Assembly: GCA_020726505.1 (NCBI GenBank)
Contig: JAHLEZ010000021.1
Span: 372,001-436,000, forward strand
Length of the DNA: 64,000 nucleotides
Direction: 5' to 3'
DNA from: Leptodontidium sp. MPI-SDFR-AT-0119
Lineage: Eukaryota > Ascomycota > Leotiomycetes > Helotiales > Leptodontidiaceae
Below are positions 9,085-23,100 of this stretch, piece by piece. The translations under genes were made by a program, and so were the position numbers. Below the pieces are notes generated by a model. That model searched no databases and was not told the DNA's origin. It worked only from the letters and a program-made list of their open reading frames with translations. Every line of letters starts with the position of its first letter. The stretch's first letter is position 1.

Positions 9085-11490
9085 ACACACACACACAATT
9101 TATTACGCCCGGCGGCTGAGCCGAGAGGGCAACTATCACTGATCTACTAATACATTTCCGAAGAATTATCCTAGTCTCCTTTAAGCCTATATAGAGTTCA
9201 TTTCTAGTTTATGTTTCCTCTTCTTTCTTATTTCTTACGGATTCTTGTAGGTTAATAGTATTGTTAGTAGGCTAGCTTAAAGGCAATTCTCTAAGTGTTT
9301 AGCATCCTATCTTCGGCAACTAAAGCGGTGCCTACTGTCTATAACACGAGGTAATAGGTGTAGGTTAGGTCGGATGTAGTGGGCTAAGTGCTCTAACTCA
9401 TCTGCGGTTGATTTGCGTCGAGTCGGCCAGTGGCTATTACGAACTGTATCGTTACTTGAACGGCCTTTATGTTCGGAGTCTAGCCTTTATTATCTAATGG
9501 CGATTTCCCTCCTAAATAGAAGGAGATATTGCTTTTATATGTGTCTGTGTATCGAAACATCTTTGCTCGATGCGCCGTCTATTGCCTATATCGGAAGAGG
9601 AAATACTCTACTGTCTCTCTTACTTGTCTATATATATATATTAATCTGTCGCTGTTACTTTAATTCGGTGGAAATATACATTTAGTCTTGTTATGTTAGT
9701 CTTGAGTTGAGCGAGGACGCTCGCTTCCTTTTATACTAGTTTGTCGTAAAGCTATCGTGTGTGTTTACTTAGTAGTATTACGTTAACTCTTTTGGAATGT
9801 TTTCTGACTTTTTCTAGTAAGCTCCTACTAGTGCCTAGTTTAGATCGTGCCACGTTAAAAGTTATTAATTGTACTCTAAGAGTTTATATTTATAGAGTAG
9901 CGCCTTATTAAGTAGCCTCTCTTGCCTTCTCCTTAGCGAGCTTTAAGAGTTTATTTTCTTCGCTTAAGGGGGTCTATATAATTAATATCACGTTTCCCTC
10001 CTTTTGTAGTAATTTAATAGACTTGTAGATATAGCGGACGTGCTCTTACTTAGACTACTAACGAGGTTGCCTGAGTGTGAGTACTATTGCCTTATTACTT
10101 ATTAGTAACGCGATACTGCGAAATCTAAGCTTTAGTAGCGAGCCTAACGCTTATATTATCGCTATTAATTCTCCGGAATATAAATTCTGCTCTAATCTTA
10201 TGTCAAGTGTAAAGGAAAAGGTCTCGAGCTTCGGGCTGCTATGTACTAACGTCGCTAGTTAGACAGCTCCGCCTACTCCTATTATACTATTCCTCGCCGA
10301 GCTACTTACGGCTATACGTACTGTCTAATCCGCATTTATCTTCTCTTCCGCTGTTCCGTTATTAATAGTCTATACACGCTTCTCCTAGGGTACTAGTGTG
10401 AACGGGTTAATAGTTTCTAAGTCCTTTATTACTATATCCTTAAGTGTGTCTGTTACTTAATAGAGTGGCGAGTAGTACTGTTTTTTAAATTTTCGCATTC
10501 GAGACGTATTCCTGCGAAGCGGGTTAGTATTAGGCAGGGTATAGATGTCTGTCTATAATTTGACTACTCGTCTTTAGAACCGATCTTGCGCGGGGGCGAT
10601 ATGAGCCTCTACTTCTACTACGCTTGTTACTACCGTAAGGAACGTTCCTACGATTGCTTATGCCTTAATCCTTTGGACCCTATTAATAGGTCTTACTAAC
10701 TTGTCCTTAAAGGCGTGTATTTAGACATTAGAGGCGTAGTCTACTACTAGTACGACGGTGGAAGTAAAGAGCCGTCGCGCCGTCGCGGGAGATAAACTTC
10801 TAAGCCGCTTTAACTCTAAGGCTACTTCTAAGCCTTTAGAGGCTGCCCTTATAATATACTCTCTATATTTGAGCTTAGAGTCTATGACTACTCCGAGGAT
10901 CTTAATATAGTCTTTTAGTTAAACAATTTGTCCCTTAATAATAAAAGGCTTTGACTTTGACTTATATTATTTATAAGTGAAGTGTATAATTACTGTCTTC
11001 TCCGCCTCGAACGTCACTCCGCTTCTTTTCTCTTAATCTAAGGCTTCGTTAATAATAGTTTAAATACTTTCCCGGTTACTTTGTGCCGTGGGTCCTGTGA
11101 CTTATACTGTGAAGTCATCGACGAATACTATCGCTCTTCCGTAGCTATTAATTCGTCGTTATATAAGGTTAGTATTAAAAAAGAAAAATAAGATCGAAGA
11201 CAGAGGCGAGCCTTAAGGGAGGCCCGCTTGTGGCAGGCTTCGGACTTCTACGGACTGTTCGTTGATTTGGATCGTTACTGTGCGTTCCGAGTAGAATGCC
11301 TTTATTTATTAGAGAAGCTCTTCTGGTATACCTCTCGCTCTTATCCTTTAGAGTAACCTTTCTTTATAGACTCCGTTATAGGCTCCCTTAACATCGAAAC
11401 TAACTAAGCTCACGATCTTTCGACCCTGCTAGGCAGTATATCCCCTTAACTGCTGCATCCACGTCACCTTTAGCGCTTAGCCCTGTACGG
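9085..11490 (-). mobile_element. LINE fragment (Tad1/I-like), reverse transcriptase part, RIP-damaged
   Basis: Read on the minus strand, the region gives ordered reverse-transcriptase motifs: VSFDVKGAYNGVYKERL near 11400, GLPxGSPLSSILF near 11200, and AIVFVDDFTV near 11130, the YxDD-type catalytic box. Thumb-region text follows (KILGVVIDSKLKYREYI, then SPATARRLF). Stops fall at expected Gln or Trp codons. The low-coordinate end, with TAATAAATTGTGTGTGTG on the minus strand at about 9085-9110, looks like the 3' terminus. Endonuclease and ORF1 parts are absent, so it is 5'-truncated or cut by the piggyBac element beginning at about 11440-11490. Confidence 0.85.
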
Positions 11491-12800
11491 CACGCTAGAG
11501 TGGCCTCGCATTACAGGGCCTACAGGGCCCGTGCCTAGGTAAACAAATATATAAATAAAGAGCTTCTTTCCCACCTAAATTACCTACTTTTGAAGTATCC
11601 AAGAATGCCGGAATCGACTGTTCAAGACCCCACCGATGCAGGGACCCTAAGGCCTACTCAAAAACCACTTCAGGCTCATAGGACGCATTTTGAGCCTATG
11701 AATATACCTGATTTTGACATGGAGCTAAACCTACCTGACGATGTCTCTCCAAATGATCCTATTACCTTATTTACACAGTATTACACGCCAGAAATAATCG
11801 ATCGGATGGTTGATTCTACGAACGCTTATAAAAAGCCGACTCAGGATTTGCCTAATAGTCGAACTAAGAGCTAGTTTCCGACTTGCCGCAAGGAGCTCTA
11901 CCTCTACTTTGCCTTTTTGATTTACATGATAGTCTTTCCACTTAATAAGCTTGAGGACTATTAGAATACGAAGAGAATTACGCCATATCACGATATTACT
12001 AGGTGTTTTTCAAGAGACAGGTTTATGGAACTTCGGACGAGATTTAGAATAGCACATCCGTCCGTGAAAGACGATTATAAAAAGGTTAAATATCTCTTCT
12101 ATTCTCTTATAGATTTAGCTAATTTTAAGTTTAGGTTGAACCTATGAACTCGCATATTCAAGACGTCAATACTCGTATATAGAAACCTGGCCGAGATCTT
12201 ACTGTGGATGAAGCTATCAAGCGGTATACTAGTCGATCCAAACTTATAACTACCGTGCCTAGAAAGCCAATTTCGACCGGTCTCAAGATATAAGTAGTTA
12301 CACAGCGTGGTTTTTTTCTCCAATGGGCGTTTCATAGGCCAAGGAGAAACGGAGGACCCGTGGGAGTACAAAAACCGAAGGAAATCAACAAGACTCAATC
12401 AGTAGTTCCGCACCTATTAAGTCTCCTTCTAAAGGCCTATTACCACGTTTACCTTAACAACTTGTTTACCTCTATATCGCTCTTTGAATATCTCCGTAAG
12501 CTCGGCCATGCTACAACTAGTACGGCACGTATTACCTCTGGAATCGTCAAAGATTTGGTTGATCTAAAGGCAAACGACAAAGGACTAAATGCTATGCCTT
12601 AGGGAACCGTCCATACTTTCCCTACAGAGCCAAATATAGTTAATCAAACCGGCTTTAAAGATAGTGCCTTTGCCCTAGCCATGTCGACATTCTAGGATAG
12701 GGCGAAGAAGGTATTACGGCTAAGAAAACGACCTAAAAAGACATCCAGCACACACCTTCTTTTCGGGACCTTTGACCCCCCTGCCTTTTAGCTACAGTTG
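11441..12800 (+). mobile_element. piggyBac-type transposase relic (DDE_Tnp_1_7 family)
   Basis: Transposase text starts at the ATG at 11604 (MPESTVQDPTDAGTLRP). In order and with stops between, it reads: ITLFTQYYTPEIIDRMV; ELYLYFAFLIYMIVFPL; RFMELRTRFRIAHPSVKDD; DLTVDEAIKRYTSRSK; VPRKPISTG; YLNNLFTSISLFEYLRKLG; GTVHTFPTEPNIVNQTGFKD. This is the piggyBac PGBD-type order, including the VDEA catalytic neighbourhood. Stops are mostly TAG/TAA at expected Trp or Gln. The left end is uncertain: TATCCCCTTAACTGC at 11439 resembles the terminal repeat of the small element at 33744-34103, while TTAGCCCTGTACGG at about 11487 would fit a mutated TTAA target. Confidence 0.8.
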
Positions 12801-12839
12801 CTTCCATTCTTTAAAGAACCACTAATACACCCCTCTCCC

Positions 12840-13657
12840 TTGCCCTTATACGCTGCAGGCCCTTATAAGCCTAGCTAGCGTGTAGGTGGTATGGAGCCCC
12901 TTTCCGACCCCTTCGGCTCTTCAGAGCCCCCTACGCCAACGCCTATGCCAAGAGACCTAGGAGAGCTTCCGAATAGGCCTCCAGTAGGCTCCGAATCGAA
13001 CGAGCCTACGCCTAGGGCCGCTAGAGGTGTACGAGACTCTAATATCGATCCCCTTACTTAAAATGCCCGCTTTCGACCCCTATTTACTAGTGCGGCTCTA
13101 CAGAGCCGCACGGAGCTCGGGGCTAAGCGTGGACCACCCTCAGGCCCCTCCCCAGTACAGCATATCGACAAGAACCCCCGCTTAGTAAGTCAACAAACCT
13201 TCCAATTTATAGTAAGTAGTAATACTACTAATATAGACGAAACTAGTAACTTACTAGTACTTGAAGCTAGGGACTTACTAGTCAAAGCGTACTCAGCTTC
13301 TCAATCAAGAAGCAGGCAAGCTAGGCTACTTGACTTATTAGAAGTATTCCGAGAGTTTACGGAACACGGAAGAATACGTAATATAACGACGATTTTAGCT
13401 ACGCAAGTAACTAACCTAGAGCAAACTACTCGCAAAATCGAGAATCAAGCTCGGCAAAGCCAAACTAAGCTTAATTAAGCTAATTAACTAACTCAGCCGG
13501 TAAATACGGCAAATCCGGCTAAGTCTACATAGGCGAATATAGCGAATTAAAACTAAGGCAATATATCTAAGCAGATTAATATTCATTTTATAGGGAATAG
13601 GGCTAAGGCTAATAATACTAGCTCTAGCCCTAAAGAGACTATTAGTACGGGTACTAG
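12840..13657 (+). mobile_element. 5' part of LINE 2 (ORF1, Pro/Ser-rich start), split by the family A element
   Basis: ORF1 probably starts at the ATG at about 12892 (MEPLSDPFGSSEPPTPTPMP). A proline-rich leader is followed by an alpha-helical region (LLVLEARDLLVKAYSASQSR, then LLDLLEVFREFTEHGRIRN), as in Tad/I-clade LINE ORF1 proteins. The frame is broken by TAA/TAG at expected Gln codons. It stops at 13657, where family A enters after CTAG, and resumes at 25803. The exact 5' end is not defined by the sequence. Confidence 0.7.
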
Positions 13658-13937
13658 TGTGGGAGGGACGAACCCCAATCCACACAACAAGAGGGTAGCA
13701 TGTAGCGAGCCACCGGAGGAGATTCTAGGCTCTATAAATAACAAATCAATCAAATCTAAAGATATTATATATCTAGAGAGTACGAATCGGCAAAGGAGGA
13801 GAGGGAAAAGGTTCTAATAAATAGAATATATCTAGTGTTACGTTCTTAACGTTTTATAGTCAAGTATTAGCGCCTTATATGTACGAAAGACTAGCCTAGT
13901 CATGTGACAAAAGAAATTAGCGGCTATCCCCGCCATA
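13658..13937 (-). repeat. Left LTR of family A (3' LTR in coding orientation)
   Basis: 280 bp, starting TGTGGGAGGGACG and ending CCCCGCCATA. It is paired with 25523-25802 and preceded by ACTAG in LINE 2. It is clearly less AT-rich than its partner, so the two LTRs were mutated unequally. Confidence 0.93.
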
Positions 13938-16900
13938 TACGTCCCCCCCTTTAAAGACTCTACTTGTCCTCGAGTAATATATACTAAAAAGAAGTAAACA
14001 ACTAATTAAAGCGTCTTAAATCGTTAGTAAGATATTATATAATTAGTATATATAAAGTCCTGTGATAGTTGACCTGTCACCTTTAAAGTAAACAATCGTC
14101 TCGCTTAATACCTTTTTGCCCCCCTATATAAGGCTAGCTCTCCCCCACTAACCTTCTAACTTTAACTTTCTAAATATAACAATTTCTCCTTAATACTATT
14201 CTTTTTATAAAGTACTTTAATGCGTCTCGATCTCTTTCCTCCTTCTTTTTATTAATTAAACAATACCTCCTATACCTTCTCTCGTTATAACACTTTTAAA
14301 GAAAGTAAACTTCCCCGCTAAGCTTATGTTAAAATTGACTTCACTATTACTTTTCTTTATATTACTAAGGTAAGATCTCCTTCCGTTTAACGATAACTTT
14401 AGCTACTATAACTCTAGTACTCTTAGAGGTCTCTCTGCCGCCAACTTCTTTATATTTAGTACCTTTAAGACAATAACTTTAGCCTTTACTATTAACTTTA
14501 GCGCGCTATTAGAGCTTAATACCTTTAACTTCACTATTGCCTAGTCGTAAAAGTAACGTAGTAAAGAGCTTTTCCTTGCTTTTCTTTTTATTAAGTAATA
14601 ACTTTAATATAATACTTACGTTAACTTATACGTAGTCTCTCCTCAGTATTCTGCACTTTAATCTCTAAATAGTAACTTTAGTATAAAGTCAAGTCGCCTT
14701 AACGTAGTAAGTTGACCTTCTATAACACTATCTGAGCTTTATTAATTCGTCGTAGACCTTCGAGAAGAGTCCTTCGTTGTTAGTCACCTTAGAGGTACTA
14801 TTAAAATCGGTTCGCTTTATCTCAGCTTAAACGCTCTTAGCTTTAATACTAAAAGTTAATATTATAAAAGTCTTAACGCGCCTTAACTTCGTGAATTATA
14901 CTTTTATCTCTTCTCTTGTACTTGACTAGCTATTTATAGATTATACTAATACCTTTCTTATATTAATCGTAGTGTGACTACTGTCTTTAGTCCTTAACTC
15001 GTGTTTTAAGAAGTAATTAAAGTGAACTCTAAAACTTTACTTTAACGTCATTTAGCTAAGTATTAAACTGTCTAACCTCTTCGTAACGCTAGTGCTTATA
15101 TTCTCTTTATAAGTCAAGGAAACGATACTATTTATTTTCTTTAGGTTCGTAAACTAATAAGAATTAAGGCTACCTCGTGCGACTACTTATATTAAACTCT
15201 ACCCCTTAGGTTTAGAACGTGCGTGTCGCGCCGTACTAATCTTCCCTTAGTAATAGGTCACTGAGTAGTTTTCGAGTCCCTCTATAAATATACTCTTATT
15301 ATATTTACGTAAGTCACACTATTAAAGATAAGTGATATTATTCTATTAATCTCTTATTAATCAGTTAGTTAAATAGGGTAGAGGCTAGATCTGCCAATTT
15401 CGAAGGTTTATAACAAAAAGCCGGGAGGAATAAGCAAACTAACGGTCGTAATACGCCGAGTAGGGTTAAGAGGCTATAATAAGTTCTTAGTTCTTAATAT
15501 AATAAAAATAGCCCCTTCTCCCCTTAACAGGTAAGTCACTTCCCGTTATTAAAGTTAATAGAAAGTCTTTAAAACAGTTGAACTTTCTAGGAGCAAAAGA
15601 GTTTAGTTAACTTAAGTACTATTAAGCTAGTAATAACTAAGTATAAGATGGCATACTGTAGGGTCCTATTAGCTAGAGATCTTCTCAGAATAGTAGTTCA
15701 GTTATAGTTAAAGTCTCTTAATTACTTTAATTCTTTAATAAGGGTTAAAGAACTTATTATTAATCTTAAGGTCGAAGTTAGACTTAACTCTTGACCGGTT
15801 ACTTTATAAGTTATTAGCTTTGTCCCTATTTATTCTACTTAACGACACCTCTTAGAATAATATAATAAGCAGTGACGAAACATCTATAAGAACACTTAAG
15901 GTCGGACCTTTAGCCTTAATTAGTTACTAGTACTTATTACTAAACTTAGCTAGAGGTCGAGGGTATAGAGTCTTTATTACTTTAGTGATATTAATGTAAG
16001 CCTAAAATAGCGGCACTTTTACTTATAAGTCTATTATAGTCGCAGAACTATTGTATTATATTTGAAAGTTGTCTATAACTTATAGTCTCTTACTAATACT
16101 TTGAGTGTGAAGTATACTACCTCTTGTCTATTAGTATTAGTAAACAGTAAGAGAAGTCTTTATTCTTTTAGACTTTCTGACGAGAAAGGATTAAGAAGTA
16201 TTAACGTATATATAAAAGGGGCCCTAATTTAATAGGCGAGAGACTTTAGATAGAGCTGATTAAGGGTAGTCGACTAACACTCGATCCCTGAAAGGTTCAT
16301 TAGTTAGGGGTCGTCGGCCGATAATATACTTAAATCTCTAGTACGTAAGGTGGGGTTAGCGTTGGCTATATTGTAGTTATTAACTTAAGGTTTTAGAAAG
16401 CACGGCTCTAATTTTAAGTGTATTATTAACTCTTTACTAGGAGATTTCCTAGACTTTTACTTACTTTATATAAATCGTGTGATTTACTTACTAGTTTAAG
16501 GCTAGTTTATTAATAGTACTCTTAATATTATCTTTTATAAATCACTATACGTTACATTAGGGTTTAATAGCTTTATAAGTATTAGCTTTGTCCCTAGGAA
16601 CAATAGACTTACTTTGTTATTTCCTCTCTTTTTATTAATTACCGAGAGTTAGCGCCTAAGTATATTACGTCTATATTCTTTAGGGTGTCTAATACGTTAG
16701 ACTCGAATTTCTGGCTTAGGCTATAGGTTTAACTTACTGTTTTAGAATCTAGTCCTACGGATCGAGCCCGACAACTGGCCTATTTAAACGAAGTTACTTT
16801 CTGCCGCCTAGAATATCGCTAGCTTAATAATGGCAGTCTTGTTCTAAACTTATTATATGTTCATATATAATAAGTAGTCTATAAAGGCGCTAGTTTCTTA

Positions 16901-17083
16901 TTAAGTTTTACTCCAAAAAATAGGTATTCTTATAACGCGGGGCTAATGTTCTCTCTAACTTGTTTAGGGCTATATAGGCTCTTCTTCGTGTTTGTTATAG
17001 TACTAAGGTGTCCTGAATCGTGGTTCTTAATAGTACGAAGTCGATTTGGCGATTATTTTAATGATTTTAATATGCGGCAGTAT

Positions 17084-17125
17084 ATCGTCCCCCCCTTTAA
17101 AGACTAGGGGTACGTCCTCGTACTA
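17084..17125 (-). repeat. Internal polypurine-tract repeat of family A
   Basis: On the minus strand this reads GTCTTTAAAGGGGGGGACG, identical to the tract next to the left LTR at 13939-13961. Upstream similarity continues (CGAGGAC in both). A third, shorter copy (TATAAAGGGGGGGACG on minus) is at 21020-21036, and a fourth abuts the LTR at 47360-47378 on the plus strand. Such tracts prime plus-strand synthesis in LTR elements; internal copies may act as extra priming sites. Confidence 0.7.
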
Positions 17126-20100
17126 GCTCCTTAATATTAAAGCCTCAATATTAAAGTGTTAACTTTAAGTTTCGTGTCGCGACGGTTACTCGTGGAAGTG
17201 AGTAATAGTTATTAGGGCTAAGTTTATTTAATTAAAGAAATATTATCGGCGACGCTAGTATATAAAGCGTATATATTTATTCTGAGTTAGATATTACTCA
17301 GTACTTACTACGTTACTGTGCTGACAATTCGGGTACTCTGATTATTATCTTATTGTCCTTAATACGCTATATTGTCGGAATTGTAGGGTTCTTTAAGAAT
17401 TCGGGGTCGTTAAAGTATTATAAATTAATATCTAGTTTAAGATTTAAAGGGGTCAGGTTGTCGTCTTCGCTAGAGGCCTCTCTTACTTTATTATTATCGT
17501 TATAAATAAAATTGTTCCTCTTATAGAAGAGCTTAAGCTTATTGCCGGCGAAGGTTTGTCGTAGTTAAGGGCTATTATCGCTGAGTTCCTTAAGTCTATA
17601 ATAGCCTTTATTAGTGTAAGTTTCAGCGATCTCGTAGGGACCTAGCCACTTAAAGTCGAGTGCTCGGTTTGAGGATATATTATTCTCTCGTATTAAGTCC
17701 TAGTAAAGGACTAAGTCTTTCTTTTTAAATAGTCTCTTTTATATGTCGTGTTTGAGATTAAAGGCTTCTTTACTTTCTTAACGACGCTGAGTCTTCCTAA
17801 AGATAGCCTTATTAATATGTTCTTGTCTCATCTGAAACTATATAGCCTTAAGTTATAGTAACTTTGATCGGTCACGAACCTCCTTAGTAAATAACGTTCT
17901 TTATATTAGGTTTCTTGTCTTAATAAGTAAGATCGCCTCCCTGTTGTATATTATATAGAATAGTGTGTAATTAGTTAAACTATATATAATAGTTCTATTA
18001 GTAAATAACACTACGGAAAGGTTATTAGTCTAACGTCCTTCTATTTTTGACAAAGTGTTCTTAATAAGTCTATAGCCTCGTTCGATTATTCCGTTGGCTC
18101 TGGCGTTATATGCCGAGATCTTGATTCGCTCGACCTCTATTTTATTAAGTAGTTCTAGCACTTCCCTTATATTCTTAGTTCCTTTATTTATAATAAGTCT
18201 TTAAAATAACTTATAACGGCAAATAATATCTTCTTAGATAAAAGTAGCGATGTATTTGGCCTCTTTAGTAAGGAGAGCTTTAGCTTTAGCCCATTTACTT
18301 ATGTCGTCTCTTATAATAATAAGGTAGCCTTTTCCCTTGTGTAGTAATATATAAGTAATATTTAATACCTACTTTTCTATAAGTTTATTTAATACTATAA
18401 AGTAAAGAGGCTCCTTAAGACGCTTTATTAATTAGAGTTGATAATTCTTGTATATTCGGACGTATTCTATATAGTTAATAAACAGTCCCTTCTAAAAGTA
18501 CTGTATAGCGATGTAATAGTAAGTACTTTCTCTCCCTTTATAACTAGAATTATTATAGTAGCTCTAAAGTATAATTTCCTTCTCCTTATTAGTATTAATA
18601 ATAAGCTTAATAGTAGAACCTTTTATAAGGAGCCTCTAAATCCAGCGACTATATATACTATAATTCAAAGCTTCCCGTTTAAAGACTTAAAACTACTTTT
18701 TAGTTATGTCCTTAGAAGTCTTGAGTGTCGTTAGGTATCAGGTAATTTGTTAGTACCTTTCGCTGTACTTATTGGCTAGGATAAGTAGTTCTCCTTTAAT
18801 AAAACTTAAACTATTAGAAGAGTTGAGTTCCCTTTTGTCTCTTAAGTGTTATACTTTTGCTTTTATGTCTAATAAGATGTCGTTTTATTTACGTAATTTA
18901 GGGTCTATTATTACTTCTTTAGGTTCTAAATTAGTGGGTTCTTTGGCGTTAAATACTTCTATAGGGCAAATCTTATAGGCTCTTAACTCAGAAAGTATCT
19001 AATCCTCGTCTGTATTACTCTCTTCTAATGTGTCGTTAGTATGCCTTAGCCTCTTAGAGAGCTAATTAGTAACGACGTATATTAAGTCTTTGACGTGCTG
19101 AACTTCGAAATCAAATAGGCGTATTTAAGTAAGTTATTTAGTAAGTAAGGCGCTAAGATAATCATAGGCGGCTCCATTTAGTTAGGTAATTAAGGTATTA
19201 GCGTCTGTTTTAATAATAAAGTGTACGCTAACGAGCTAGATCTTGAGCTTCTTTAAAATATAAAGTATGCCTTTATATTCTTACTTAGTAACATTATACT
19301 TAGCTTTAGTCTTACTCTAAAAACTACTCTTGTACCTCGTAAGTCGTATCTTATTTATTAGAGAGTCTCTTTGGCCGAGGAAACCTCCTTAACCTGTGTT
19401 ATTTAAGTCGACACTAATAACTATTTCTCTAGTACCCTCGTTGTAATTAATTTAATATAGAACTAAAAACAAGTATAATATATCTTTAAGAGTTTGTATT
19501 ATTTTGTCGTGAATCTCTAGGTCCTAGAAGAACTTGACTCCTTTTTTAAATAGTGTGTACAATGACTTAGTAATTAGTCGGAAGTTTTTAATTTAAATTC
19601 GGAAGTAAATAATAAGGCCTAAGAATGCCTTGACTTCTATTAGGTTACTTAGTAGGTTTTAGTTCTTGATCTTAACTAAGTGTCTCGCCGAAGGTTCTCT
19701 CCCCTTAAAGTTATAGGCGTATCTTATAATATTTATACTGTTTAAATAAAACTAAGACTTTAGTCTAATAATAGCGCTTACTTTTTTTAAACGTTCTAGT
19801 GTCTTATCGAGGTTCTAAATGTGTTTTAAGATAAATCTTTAAATTCCGGGACGAACTTCTTCTTAGTTGTAGTTTATATATAGTCCCTTAACTCTTATAT
19901 TATTTAAGAATAATATAAATATACTAAGAATTAGTGGCTTTAATATATAAGTAATTGTTCTAATAAACTAAGTAATAAAGTTTATAGTACCTTAAGGGAG
20001 AGTTATATTCTTAACTAGGCTTACGTTTAGAATATAGAAGGTAATTATGTCTTGGCTAGACTTATAGAGAGTTTGTTAATTATAACTAGAGTATAAATTA

Positions 20101-23100
20101 ACGAGGCTAACGACGTGGTAACCAGCGAATTCTTTAGAGAACTTATTTACTAAAAGTAAAAAATTAGTATCCCTTTATGTAATAATATTTAATATAATAA
20201 CTAAGTTAATAAGTTTGTATTTTTTAGATTCCTTCTTTTTTACTAAAAACTAAGTATTTTAATATAGGCCTTTAGAAAGCTTAAGAACACCCTTATTAAG
20301 ACGCTCTTGTACTATCTTCGTGACTTCTAAGACTAAAGCTCGTGGTAACGGAAAGTTAAGGGCTTATTAAGCTTTGTGCTTAATAGTCTTAATAACGACT
20401 AAGGGAGAGACATCTTTATAGAATCTATTATATTTGGGCTAGTCGAACGCTATAGCTCCTTTTCTATTAATTATTATTTTATTAAAGAGAGCTCTTTCTT
20501 TAGGTTATAATAGCTTCTTAACGTCAAGTTTAACTAGTCTCTCCGGCGTAAGTCAGGAGTTGTGGAGTATATTAGTAAAGCGTAGTAATAACAAATCTTA
20601 ATATTTCCTTAACTATTCTTACTTAGTCCCTTTGTCTTTTGATCTCTTATATTAATTATCCCTCCCTCCTGGGGGGTCGCCTATAAGGTCGGCTTCGTTA
20701 ACTGGCTAGACTTTCTTGGCTTTCGATTTGTATATAGTGTTAATCTAAGTAGTAATGTTTTAAGTACTCCGAAAGGGGTTCTTAATTAGGAGATCGTTAT
20801 AGTTCTTCGTCTATTCGAAGGTAGGCGTGGCTTTAATTAAAGAACTAATTCTAAAAGTTCTAAAAAAGAATAGTTCTATAATTGACTTCTCCTCTAAGAA
20901 TGTGTCTAAGATTGCCTCTTACTAAAAATCATTAAGTACTAATTTCGGGACATAAAACTCTCTTTCTAAGTACTTAATAAGAATAGTATTACCTTTATTA
21001 TTATCACTTAATACTACTTCGTCCCCCCCTTTATAAAGCTTGCCCTTAAGCTTTAGTAGTTAAGGGTTATATTATAAGGGGTTAATCGAGTATTCTAAGG
21101 CACTAATAGTAACGCTTAATATATAGTCAGTTACTCTTTTCTTAAGAAGTCTTTTTCTTTATAGCTATCTTTAGAGTCTATTTGTTCTAAAAAGATTATA
21201 CTTATCCTGTTTTCTTCCTAAAGAGCTTTAGCGTCCTTAGTATCTTCTGTAATATCGTTAGTTTTAATTATAGTGACGTCTCTTGATCGCTGATCCTAAA
21301 ACTAAGCTAGTACAATGCCTCTATTATAGTCTCTAAGATAGCGGAACGATACTCTAGCTTTGCGGAAGAATAGAAAGCCTAGAATAACCTTTATGTTAGG
21401 GGCGTCTATAATATAGAATCTATTGTTGACAACGTAGTTACCTATAGTAACTATAATATTATTAGCAAAACCAACAAATCGGGACTTAACTCCGGTGATT
21501 GTTTTCAGAGCTATAGTCTAACTTCTAGTAATAAGGAGTTTTAAGAAAGTAGCTACTTTAAGTGTTATATAATTAACTTCAGCTCCTGTGTCAAGGGTAA
21601 CTCTAATATTAGTGACCTTAGTTCGGCTAGGTATAATAATAACAACCTTTAGTACTAGCGAGAAATATAAGTTTCCTGTCTCAGCTGTTGTCCCTAGTAA
21701 GGCTAATTTAGTATATAATAGTTCTTGAGCGCGAGTGCGTTTCGTCGGAAGGTTCTTAAAGATACACTTATTAAGTAGTATTATAGTTCTAAGTAATATT
21801 ATAAGGATCGGACTAAAGGCCAGGATAGCGCTAATTATAAGCTATAGTATTAAGTTATTAATAAGAGCTTCTTATTGTACGAACAATTGAAGTCGCTAAC
21901 GTCTTTATTATATTCTGAACTTTGCCGCTAGTAGATTTCTTAGGATAAAGCTGTGAGTTATAATGCGCTCTTCTTAATACTCATACTTTAGCTTAAGGCC
22001 TTCCCGTTTAATTTCCTTAAGTTGTTGTTTATAGTTCGTAGTCATAGAAATATTAGTAGTATAGAGGTTTAGAAGAGTATATAAAGTACTATAAAGTAGT
22101 TTTTGACATATAATAATATTTTCCCTAGTTATTAACTTTAGTTCTTCGAACTTTAAGGTACTAATATTAGCGATTAATTCCTTTTATATACGTTAATTAA
22201 TTGTTTTAATAAAAAGACGAGATACTCTAGGCAAGTCTATAAAGACTATAATTTCTCTTAACGTAAGGTTTCCGGGAAGCTCCTTTTGTGTGAGTAATTT
22301 ATCTAAGATATTATTAAGCCTATAATTATTTTAAGTCAACGCCTCTTATACGCGAGGACTTCGGGATGACGTTATACGGGATATAAGTCTAGGGATAGTC
22401 GATAATGTTACTAGTGCCTTAGACTTCGAAGCTCTCTTTCTTATTATGTTACTAGTAAGTGATATTTTAGAAGATGTTTTCGGTGTCGTAATAGATGTCG
22501 TTTTTATACTTAAGTTAGAGACTTTAGACTTATTACGGGCTAAAATCTATTGCGGTGTTATTTTAGTCTTTATTAAGCTGTCGACGTCTATAATATTAGT
22601 GAACTTAACTAGTTCTTTAATATCGCGGGGTGCCTTTAGTTTATTATAAGTAGATTAAGACTTAATTTTCTCTTAGAGCTTGTCCGAAGTCTTATACGGC
22701 TCTTATCTAAGTGCTCCCTTTCGCTGCTTAGTCTTGACTAGAGCTATTATAGCTTTAGAATCAGTACTATTAGTACTATACGCCAGTAAATTTTAGATCT
22801 GTACTAATTAGTATTTAGTGTAGTCTTATTAATTAATAATATCCGAGTTGAGGTCTCTCGTGGGCTCTTTGATGAGCTCAATATAACTTATAATAGGAAC
22901 AGTCGAAGATTATGTTTCTTTATTACCCTTCTCCTTAGTAAGCGCAGCTTCTTTTCTTATATTAAGGAGTTCTTTAATTACTTTGGCTCAACGTTTAGGG
23001 TTAAGGTCGTACGGAGTATTTAAGACTCACGTCAAGATATAATGTCTTTTAGACTTTCCGTCTAAGGGAAACTAGATAGGGTATAACTTCTTCCCCTTTT

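Noticed and set aside
18438..18978. Two plus-strand open frames inside family A
   Set aside because: The element is coded on minus; the frames are AT-rich chance openings without motifs.
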